A stretch of DNA of 64,000 nt from Paenibacillus radicis (ex Gao et al. 2016) (GTDB lineage: Bacteria; Bacillota; Bacilli; Paenibacillales; Paenibacillaceae): contig NZ_BMHY01000013.1 in assembly GCF_014641555.1 (NCBI RefSeq), positions 61,495 to 125,494 of the forward strand, written 5' to 3'. Position numbers and translations under genes: made by a program. The notes under the pieces were generated by a model. The model worked only from the letters and a program-made list of their open reading frames with translations, was not told the DNA's origin and searched no databases. Of this stretch, positions 34,005-42,700 are shown piece by piece (position 1 is the first letter of the stretch; each line of letters opens with the position of its first letter).

Positions 34005-35987
34005 GTGAAAGACAAGTTTGTGTTGAAGTCGGAATATAAGCCGCAAGGTGATCAGCCAGGGGCAATCCGCGAGCTTGTGGCGGGAGTTAACGCAGGTGTA
34101 AAGCACCAGACACTGCTCGGAGCGACTGGGACAGGGAAGACGTATACGATCGCCAATGCGATTGAGCAGCTGAATCGGCCGACACTCGTCATTGCGCATA
34201 ACAAAACGCTAGCAGCGCAGTTATGCAGCGAGTTCAAGGAATTTTTCCCCGACAACGCGGTAGAATATTTCGTCAGTTACTATGACTATTATCAACCGGA
34301 AGCTTACATCCCTTCCACCGATACGTATATCGAGAAGGACTCCAGCATCAACGACGAGATTGACAAGCTGCGGCATGCATCGACGAGCTCTCTGTTCGAT
34401 CGCCGCGACGTCATTATCGTTGCCAGCGTTTCCTGTATCTACGGTCTCGGTTCTCCTAATGAATACGGCAGTCTCGTGCTGTCGCTTCGGGTAGGGATGG
34501 AGAAGCCACGCGATGCGATTTTGCATAAGCTCGTCGATATCCAATACGCGCGCAATGATATCAGCTTTACCCGCGGTACGTTTCGTGTGCGCGGCGACAT
34601 TATAGAGATTTTTCCGATAGCGAACAATGAACGGGCGATTCGGGTCGAGCTGTTTGGCGACGAGATTGAACGTATTACTGAAATTGACGTGCTCACTGGC
34701 GAAATTGCCGGGGAACGCGAGCATGTCGCCATTTTCCCGGCCTCTCACTTCGTAACCAAGGAAGAGACGATGAAGGTTGCGCTCGTCAACATCGAGCGTG
34801 AGCTGGAGGAACGGCTAGCGGTATTGCGGGAAGAAGGCAAGCTGCTGGAAGCGCAGCGGCTGGAGCAGCGCACCCGCTATGATCTGGAGATGATGGCGGA
34901 AATGGGCTTCTGCTCGGGCATCGAGAACTATTCGGGCCCGCTGACGTTCCGGGAGCGCGGCGCAACGCCATATACGCTGATGGACTATTTTCCAGAAGAT
35001 ATGCTGATCGTGATCGACGAGTCACATGTGTCGCTGCCGCAAATTCGGGCGATGTACAACGGTGACCGGGCGAGGAAGGAAATGCTGGTTAATCACGGCT
35101 TCCGTCTTCCGTCTGCAATGGACAACCGGCCGTTGAAATTCGAGGAGTTTGAAGGGAAAGTCACGCAAGCCATTTATGTTTCCGCAACACCCGGCCCATA
35201 CGAGCTGGAATATTGCCCGACGATGGTGGAGCAAATTATCCGGCCAACCGGCCTGCTGGATCCCATCATTGAGGTGCGTCCGACGAAGGGGCAAATCGAT
35301 GACCTGCTTGTTGAGATTCGGGATCGGATTGCGAAGGATGAACGTGTCCTTGTCACAACATTGACGAAGAAGATGGCGGAGGATTTGACCGATTATTTCA
35401 AGGAAATTGGCATCAAAGTGCGTTATTTGCATTCTGATATCAAGACGTTGGAGCGGATTGCGATCTTACGTGATCTACGGCTCGGTACATTCCATGTGCT
35501 TGTAGGCATCAACTTGCTGCGGGAAGGATTGGACTTGCCGGAAGTGTCGCTCGTCTCGATTCTTGACGCCGATAAGGAAGGATTCCTTCGTTCAGAGCGC
35601 TCGCTCATTCAGACGATTGGCCGCGCAGCGCGGAATAGCGACGGACGTGTTATTATGTACGGCGATAAAATTACCGATTCGATGGACAAAGCGATCAAGG
35701 AGACGGAGCGCCGTCGCGGCATTCAGATCGCCCATAACGAGAAGCATGGCATTACGCCGCAGACGATCCGCAAAAAGGTGCATGCCGTAATCGAAGCGAC
35801 GAAGGTCGCCGAAGAAAAGGCCGATTATTTGACGGGTGTCGGCAAAGGCAATATGTCAAAGAAAGACCGTCAGTCACTGATCCAGAGGCTGGAGGCCGAG
35901 ATGAAGGAAGCGGCGAAAAGCTTGCAATTCGAAAAAGCCGCAGAATTGCGTGATGCGCTGCTTGAGCTTCGTGCCGAAATGGGATAG
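34005..35987 (+). CDS. uvrB: UvrABC excinuclease subunit B
   Basis: 660 residues. Damage-verification helicase-like subunit of nucleotide excision repair. Walker A GATGTGKTYT, beta-hairpin region YDYYQPEAYIPSTDTYIEKD, helicase motifs VIDESHVS, TLTKKMAEDLT, GINLLREGLDLPEVSLV and QTIGRAARN, and a C-terminal UVR/UvrC-binding motif LEAEMKEAAKSLQFEKAAELRD. Start GTG 34005 has GGAGGAAGC 7 bp upstream and gives the normal length; earlier in-frame starts add unrelated residues. 29 bp before uvrA, so one operon. Confidence 0.97.
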   Translation: MKDKFVLKSEYKPQGDQPGAIRELVAGVNAGVKHQTLLGATGTGKTYTIANAIEQLNRPTLVIAHNKTLAAQLCSEFKEFFPDNAVEYFVSYYDYYQPEAYIPSTDTYIEKDSSINDEIDKLRHASTSSLFDRRDVIIVASVSCIYGLGSPNEYGSLVLSLRVGMEKPRDAILHKLVDIQYARNDISFTRGTFRVRGDIIEIFPIANNERAIRVELFGDEIERITEIDVLTGEIAGEREHVAIFPASHFVTKEETMKVALVNIERELEERLAVLREEGKLLEAQRLEQRTRYDLEMMAEMGFCSGIENYSGPLTFRERGATPYTLMDYFPEDMLIVIDESHVSLPQIRAMYNGDRARKEMLVNHGFRLPSAMDNRPLKFEEFEGKVTQAIYVSATPGPYELEYCPTMVEQIIRPTGLLDPIIEVRPTKGQIDDLLVEIRDRIAKDERVLVTTLTKKMAEDLTDYFKEIGIKVRYLHSDIKTLERIAILRDLRLGTFHVLVGINLLREGLDLPEVSLVSILDADKEGFLRSERSLIQTIGRAARNSDGRVIMYGDKITDSMDKAIKETERRRGIQIAHNEKHGITPQTIRKKVHAVIEATKVAEEKADYLTGVGKGNMSKKDRQSLIQRLEAEMKEAAKSLQFEKAAELRDALLELRAEMG

Positions 35988-36016
35988 AGAGATGAAAGGG
36001 ATAGGAGGGCTTTCGA

Positions 36017-38905
36017 TTGGCTAGTGATAAAATCGTCATTAAGGGCGCCCGCGCCCACAATTTGAAAAATATTGACGTCACAATTCCACGCGATAAATTC
36101 GTCGTGCTGACGGGACTTAGCGGCTCGGGCAAGTCCTCGCTTGCTTTCGATACGATTTACGCGGAAGGACAACGTCGCTACGTTGAATCTTTATCGGCTT
36201 ATGCCCGGCAGTTTCTTGGGCAGATGGAGAAACCGGATGTCGATTCTATCGAGGGCCTTTCGCCGGCCATCTCGATCGATCAGAAAACGACAAGCCGTAA
36301 TCCGCGCTCAACCGTCGGTACCGTTACTGAAATTTATGACTACTTGCGGTTGTTATACGCACGGGTAGGCAAGCCGCATTGTCCGGATCACGGCATCGAG
36401 ATTACCTCGCAAACGGTCGAACAAATGGTTGACCGGATTATGGAGTACCCGGAAAGAACAAAATTGCAAATATTAGCCCCGTTGATCTCAGGCCGTAAGG
36501 GCGAACATACAAAGCTGCTTGCTGATATTCAGAAGCAAGGGTATGTACGTGTACGGGTGAACGGTGAGCTTCGCGAATTGAGCGAGAAAATCGAGCTGGA
36601 GAAAAACAAAAAGCATACGATTGAGGTCGTCGTGGACCGGATCGTTGTGAAATCGGATATTCACAGCCGATTAGCCGACTCTTTGGAAACGGCTTTGAAG
36701 CTATCTGAGGGCCGTGCTCTCGTCGATGTTATCGATCAGGAAGAGCTGTTGTTCAGTTCGAACCTGGCTTGTCCGGAATGCGGATTCAGCATCGAAGAGC
36801 TTGCACCGCGGATGTTCTCGTTCAACAGCCCTTATGGTGCTTGTCCGGAATGCGACGGCTTGGGTGTGAAGATGATCGTCGATCCGGATCTGCTTGTACC
36901 GGATACGAGCAAATCAATTAACGAAGCTGCATTTGAAGCATGGGCGGGCAGCACATCCAATTACTATCCTCAGTTTTTAAGCGCGGTGTGTGAGCATTAC
37001 AATATTCCGAAGGATGTACCGGTTGCTGAGCTCTCTGCTGAGCAGATGAAGAAGCTGCTCTACGGTACAGGAGGCGAGCGAGTCAAGTTCGTTTATGAGA
37101 ATGACTTCGGCCACCGCAAAGAAGCATACGTTCCGTTCGAAGGGATCGTCCATAACTTGGAGCGTCGTTACCGGGATACCGCATCCGATATGATGCGCGA
37201 GTATATTGAAGCCTATATGAGTGCGAAGCCTTGCAGCAGTTGCAAAGGCCACCGGCTCAAAAAAGAAAGTCTAGCGGTAACGATCGGGGCGCAAAGTATT
37301 TCCTATGTTACATCTCTATCGATCGGCGAAGCGCAGCGGTTTTTCACTACGCTTAATCTGAACGACAAAGAACGCCAGATTGCTAATTTGATTCTGAAAG
37401 AAATCAACAGCCGTCTTGGCTTCCTGGTCAACGTAGGCTTGGAGTACTTGTCGATGAGCCGTGCAGCCGGTACGTTATCTGGCGGTGAAGCGCAGCGCAT
37501 TCGCTTGGCTACGCAAATAGGCTCGAGCCTGATGGGCGTCCTGTATATTTTGGACGAGCCAAGTATCGGACTGCATCAAAGGGATAACGATAAGCTAATT
37601 GAGACGCTGGAGCATATGCGTAATCTCGGTAATACGCTCATTGTCGTTGAGCATGACGAGGACACGATGCTTGCAGCTGATTATATTATCGACATCGGTC
37701 CTGGCGCCGGTATTCACGGCGGACAGATTATCGCCGAAGGAACCCCGGCAGAAGTGATGGAGGACGAGAATTCGCTCACCGGACAATATTTAAGCGGACG
37801 GAAGTTCATTGAAGTACCGCAACAACGCAGAGCTACGGGTGAGAAATGGCTCGAAATTCGCGGCGCGAAGGAAAACAACCTGCGGAGTGTGAATGTGAAA
37901 ATTCCGCTAGGTATTTTTACCGCGGTAACCGGTGTTTCCGGTTCCGGCAAATCTACGCTCGTCAACGAGATTTTGTACAAAACGCTTGCTCGCGATTTGA
38001 ACAAAGCGAAGACGCGGCCTGGTCAATACAAGGAGCTTCGCGGCTTGGAGCATTTGGAGAAGGTCATCGATATTGACCAATCGCCAATCGGGCGTACGCC
38101 TCGTTCCAATCCTGCTACCTATACCGGCGTATTCGATGATGTTCGCGACCTGTATTCAACGACTAATGAAGCGAAGGTTCGCGGTTATAAGAAAGGCCGG
38201 TTCAGCTTCAATGTGAAGGGCGGCCGCTGCGAGGCTTGCCGTGGCGACGGAATTATTAAGATTGAGATGCACTTCTTGCCGGATATTTATGTGCCATGCG
38301 AGATTTGTAAGGGCAAGCGTTATAACCGGGAAACACTTGAGGTTAAGTACAAGGGCAAAAATATAGCCGAAGTGCTGGAGATGACGATCGAAGACGGCTG
38401 CAGCTTTTTCGAGAACATCCCGCGTATTCATCGGAAGCTGCAAACGCTGCTTGATGTTGGACTCGGTTATATGAAACTGGGGCAGCCGGCAACGACATTG
38501 TCTGGCGGCGAAGCGCAGCGGGTGAAGCTGGCTTCCGAGCTGTATCGCCGCAGCACCGGCAAAACGTTATACATTCTGGATGAACCAACGACGGGATTGC
38601 ATGTCGACGATATCGATCGGCTGTTGAATGTCCTGCATCGTCTTGTTGATTCTGGAGAATCCGTACTTGTCATCGAGCATAATCTGGACGTGATCAAAAC
38701 GGCGGATTATTTGATCGATTTGGGGCCAGAGGGCGGTAACGGCGGCGGCATGATTGTCGCTGCGGGCTCGCCGGAGGAAGTCATCAAAGTCTCAGGCTCT
38801 TATACCGGCAAATATTTAAAGCCAATTTTGGAACGCGACCGCGAACGTACCGCTAACAAACATCGTCAAGCAGAAAGCGTCGCGGCTGGCGCTGCCGAAT
38901 CATAA
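36017..38905 (+). CDS. uvrA: UvrABC excinuclease subunit A
   Basis: 962 residues. Tandem ABC ATPase that locates DNA lesions. First Walker A TGLSGSGKSSLAFDT, second TGVSGSGKSTLVNE; two signature motifs LSGGEAQRIRLA and LSGGEAQRVKLA; Walker B motifs LYILDEPSIGLH and LYILDEPTTGLH. Zinc modules CPECGFSIEEL...CPECDG and CEACRGDG...CEICKGKR are intact. Start TTG 36017 with AGGAGGG about 9 bp upstream. A perfect terminator follows at 38919. Confidence 0.98.
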   Translation: MASDKIVIKGARAHNLKNIDVTIPRDKFVVLTGLSGSGKSSLAFDTIYAEGQRRYVESLSAYARQFLGQMEKPDVDSIEGLSPAISIDQKTTSRNPRSTVGTVTEIYDYLRLLYARVGKPHCPDHGIEITSQTVEQMVDRIMEYPERTKLQILAPLISGRKGEHTKLLADIQKQGYVRVRVNGELRELSEKIELEKNKKHTIEVVVDRIVVKSDIHSRLADSLETALKLSEGRALVDVIDQEELLFSSNLACPECGFSIEELAPRMFSFNSPYGACPECDGLGVKMIVDPDLLVPDTSKSINEAAFEAWAGSTSNYYPQFLSAVCEHYNIPKDVPVAELSAEQMKKLLYGTGGERVKFVYENDFGHRKEAYVPFEGIVHNLERRYRDTASDMMREYIEAYMSAKPCSSCKGHRLKKESLAVTIGAQSISYVTSLSIGEAQRFFTTLNLNDKERQIANLILKEINSRLGFLVNVGLEYLSMSRAAGTLSGGEAQRIRLATQIGSSLMGVLYILDEPSIGLHQRDNDKLIETLEHMRNLGNTLIVVEHDEDTMLAADYIIDIGPGAGIHGGQIIAEGTPAEVMEDENSLTGQYLSGRKFIEVPQQRRATGEKWLEIRGAKENNLRSVNVKIPLGIFTAVTGVSGSGKSTLVNEILYKTLARDLNKAKTRPGQYKELRGLEHLEKVIDIDQSPIGRTPRSNPATYTGVFDDVRDLYSTTNEAKVRGYKKGRFSFNVKGGRCEACRGDGIIKIEMHFLPDIYVPCEICKGKRYNRETLEVKYKGKNIAEVLEMTIEDGCSFFENIPRIHRKLQTLLDVGLGYMKLGQPATTLSGGEAQRVKLASELYRRSTGKTLYILDEPTTGLHVDDIDRLLNVLHRLVDSGESVLVIEHNLDVIKTADYLIDLGPEGGNGGGMIVAAGSPEEVIKVSGSYTGKYLKPILERDRERTANKHRQAESVAAGAAES

Positions 38906-38918
38906 ATGAATGATGAAC

Positions 38919-38953
38919 GGTCGAATGAGTAATGCTCATTCGACCATTTTTTT
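38919..38953 (+). terminator. Terminator of uvrBA
   Basis: Perfect 11-bp stem (38919-38929 with 38935-38945), TAATG loop, seven T residues. The rest of the 306-bp gap to 39212 holds only a weak promoter candidate. Confidence 0.92.
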
Positions 38954-39140
38954 AGCTTCGGCAGCGATAGAAAGAAAACAGGCGGTAATAAACAATGGAA
39001 GAGATGGACATTTTATTGTTAGAGGAATGACTGCTGTGGTAGTATTTCGTAAAGTCTATAGGGTAACACGTAAAAATTGCTTCATTAATAAGGAAAATAA
39101 AAAAAATGGTGACAAAGTTGTTACGAATCCAAGTTCGGAC

Positions 39141-39169
39141 TTGCATCAAAGAGCATCAGAAGATAACAT
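39141..39169 (+). promoter_or_regulatory. Candidate promoter of the small membrane protein gene
   Basis: TTGCAT (39141-39146), 17-bp spacer, TAACAT (39164-39169), 42 bp before the start codon. Confidence 0.4.
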
Positions 39170-39211
39170 ATAATTAATATAGGCTACGTGTGAATAAAAG
39201 GAGGGTACCCG

Positions 39212-39427
39212 ATGTTTTTGGCAGAAGAGGCAGCAAAAGCAACCAGCAACATCAACCATTTCGACTGGTTTATGCTTGCATTCACCATTCTGATTGGGAT
39301 CGGATTCGTACGACTAGTGATGACGCGTCCGAAGAAGAATATTTTTGCAATCGGATTCACGGCTGTATCGTTAGCGCTTTTCCTGTACATAGATTACATC
39401 ATGATCTTTAAAGTATGGATGGCATAG
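39212..39427 (+). CDS. Small two-helix membrane protein
   Basis: 71 residues: a short polar N-terminus, TM1 about 20-36 (FMLAFTILIGIGFVRLV), the basic turn MTRPKKN, and TM2 about 45-66 (IGFTAVSLALFLYIDYIMIF). A very strong AAAAGGAGGG site lies before ATG 39212 and a terminator follows at 39457, so it is a real monocistronic gene. It resembles DUF2759-type small membrane proteins in layout; the sequence itself was not recognised with confidence. It does not look like CsbA, which sits next to uvrB in B. subtilis. Function unknown. Confidence 0.75.
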   Translation: MFLAEEAAKATSNINHFDWFMLAFTILIGIGFVRLVMTRPKKNIFAIGFTAVSLALFLYIDYIMIFKVWMA

Positions 39428-39456
39428 GTTAGCTAACCAAATACTTGCCAAAAGTA

Positions 39457-39486
39457 AAGCCTGCTCACTCAGCAGGCTTTTTTTGT
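39457..39486 (+). terminator. Terminator of the small membrane protein gene
   Basis: 9-bp stem (39457-39465 with 39471-39479), CACTC loop, run of seven T. Confidence 0.9.
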
Positions 39487-39702
39487 GCCTTCTTTTGGGT
39501 ATTTCGACATTGTTCAGATTATGTATAGGACCATGCGACATAATGTGGAGTGCATATCTATTTTTCTGCTAAAAAACGACAACGCCTTTCACTATAGCAT
39601 GAAGGCAACCCATTGCAGGCCGATTGTCATAAACGGAAAAGGAGGGAATGTAAAGTATCTTTTCATTCATTATTTAATTCATCAAGTTGGAGGTTCAAAG
39701 CA

Positions 39703-42700
39703 ATGAGAAAAAAATCAGTGGCAATGATACTGGCTTTTCTGCTTATCTTTCAGTACATGAATTTTAACGGTTACTTCAACAAGGTTGAAGCTGCAGGTAC
39801 GATTCAAGGTACGATCTTAACGAAAATGACGCTCACTCCGAAAGATCAGGAACAGACGGTTATCGCGTCGGTCTATCAGGGTGATGATTACGTAAACACT
39901 GAATATCGGGTGGAGCTTGAAAAAGAGCTTAAATTAAGCTATGAATGGGCGCTGCCGGAAAATCATACTTACTCAGCAGGCGATACCTTTGTATTTCAAC
40001 TGCCAGCCGAGATGGAAATGTACAATGACATTCCTTTAACCAATCTGGCCGGTGATCCATCGGTAGGCACGTTCAAGATGGATAAAAATACGAAAACCGT
40101 CACGATGACGTTCAACGAGGAAATTAATGCAGGTACGCCATCGAACGGTACATTAAACTTCTGGAGTAAATTTACAAGCGCGAGCGTGCAGCAGAAGACG
40201 GAAGTAAAAGTGAAGTTCGCGATTGGTGATGAGATTACAATTCCGATCGCACCTAGCAACGGAACCCCTATCAATAAGAAGGGCCTAGCGGATAAGCCGT
40301 TTAATGCCACCAAAATTACATGGACTGTAGATGTTAATACAGACCTGAAAAATATTAAATCCGGGGTAGTGACCGACAACATACCTGCGGGACTTACTTA
40401 TGTTCCTGGTTCCATTAAAGTGTACCAAATGGACATCAATACGAATGGCACATTGTCGAATCCGGTGTTGGTTACTCCTAGCGCGGTAACGGAACCTGCA
40501 GGAGCTTCTACCGAGCTGAAAGTGGAGCTGGGAGATATTAACCGGCCGCACCGCCTCGTATTTGAGACGGACATTACGGACATTACGAAAGCTAACTTTA
40601 CGAACACAGCTAAGTTCACCGGCAACGTCGGCGGAAACAGCTTTAACGTTCAAGCACCGGCTACGGTTCAAAACCAGCGCGGCAAGTTTTTAGAGAAGTC
40701 CGGAAGCTACAATGAAAGTACACAAGAAATCAACTGGACGGTCAAATACAATTTTGGCGAAGACCCGCTTGCCGCAAATACAGTACTGACCGACTTGTTC
40801 GACAAAGAGCATTCGATTGACTTGAATTCGATTAAGGTTTATCCAGTTGCAAACCCTGTAGCCGGCACGACAGGGGCAGGACTGAATATCCCTACTGATT
40901 ACACAGTGGATACCAATGTATCCAGCCATCCGAATTACAATGCCAATAAAAACGGATTTAATGTTGTAATTAAAGCTGCAACAAGCTCCGCTTATATTAT
41001 CGAATATAAGACGAAACCAACAGGCAACATTTACAACAATGACACCATCACCAATAAAGCCTATTCAATAGGCAAAGAATCGAATGGTGTTGATGTAGGC
41101 ATTAAACAGCATTTCTTGAGCAAAACTCATGGGAATGTCAATTATGCAGCTCGTACAGTGGATTGGACCATTAATTTGAACAAGGACAAGTACTTCCTGT
41201 ACAATACTTCATTTAAAGATGAATTTCCTGCGGGACTGAAGCTCGTTCCAGGAAGTCTGACTGTGAAGCAGAACGGAGTTACCGTTACAAGCTCTGTCTA
41301 CACACTCACCTATCTGGACGCTTTGAACGAAGCAACGGAAAAAGGATTCCAGATCGGGCTTCCAAATGGCAACAGCACATACACAATAACTTACACGACG
41401 CAATACGATTTTATTAATACGAGCTACCTCTCGAACTCCAATTTCAGCTTCGGCAACAAAGGAACTTATTATTGGAGCGAGAACAGCGACGGATCTAACG
41501 GGCAAAATCAAGTTGTAACAGAAACCTATACCCCTAATAACCAAACACAATGGAACGGTTATAAAGAAGGGACTTATAATGCAGTCTCCAAGACGTTGAC
41601 TTGGGGAATCGCTGTCAACTACAACAGTAAAGCGATGTCGAATGTCAGCGTTGTAGATGAACTGCAGCATAAGCAAGCTATCGACTTGAACACTTTAAAA
41701 GTGTTCGAGCTAACCGTTAATGCGAACGGCAGCGTGACAAAAAGCAGCACCGAGTTTACAGACTACACGCATAATGTGGTGACTTTGGCTAACGGAAATC
41801 AAGAGCTCACGGTTACATTCAATAACCCGATTAATCGTCCTTATTACATTACGTTCGATACAAGCATGAGCGGCGTGCTGATTGATCAGAACGTGCCAAA
41901 CAAGGCGATTCTGAAGGGCGACGGTTATGCGAATAAAGAACTGAACAGCACCGTAACGATCAAGCAAGCTGGTGAATACGTTGCGAAATCGGGACAACAA
42001 AGCGGCGCAACGATCAAGTGGAAAATTGACATTAACCGCGGTCAATCGACCGTTGACGATGCCAAAATCATTGACGTGCCTGGCAAAAAGCAGACGCTGA
42101 TTAAAGAGTCGTTCAAGCTCTATCAGACGGTTGTTGATGCGCAAGGCAATGTAACCAGAGGGGCTTTGATTACAGACCCTGATGATCCGCAGCATGGGTA
42201 TACACTTACCTTTACGCCAATCACGGATGGTTCCGTCAATAGCGATGAGACATTCGAGCTTAGCTTTAAGCACCAGATTACGAAGCCGTACTGGCTGGAG
42301 TATGAATCAATGATTGATGCCACCAACGGAGAAAAAGTGACGAATAACGTCAAATTCACCGGTTCGGGCGGTATTGAGAAGTCGATCAGCAACCCTTCTG
42401 AAGTAACAGTCTCCTTATCCGGAGGAGAGGGTACAGGCAATACGTATCGCGGCTCGCTGAAAATCGTCAAAGTAGATAGCGAGAACAATGCGAACAAACT
42501 GAACGGTGCGAAATTTGAACTCATCCGAAACTCCAATGGCCAGAAAGTAACGGGCGAAACAACTGGAGCAGGCGAGTATGTGTTCACTAATTTGCTTTAC
42601 GGCAAATACACATTAAACGAAACTGGTGCGCCAAGCGGTTATGCTATCGATACGGCAAGCAAGGCTGTAACGATCAACTCCGCTACGGAGCAAGAACTGA

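Noticed and set aside
39212..39427. CsbA (often adjacent to uvrB)
   Set aside because: Sequence and length do not resemble CsbA, and the gene lies after uvrA rather than before uvrB.
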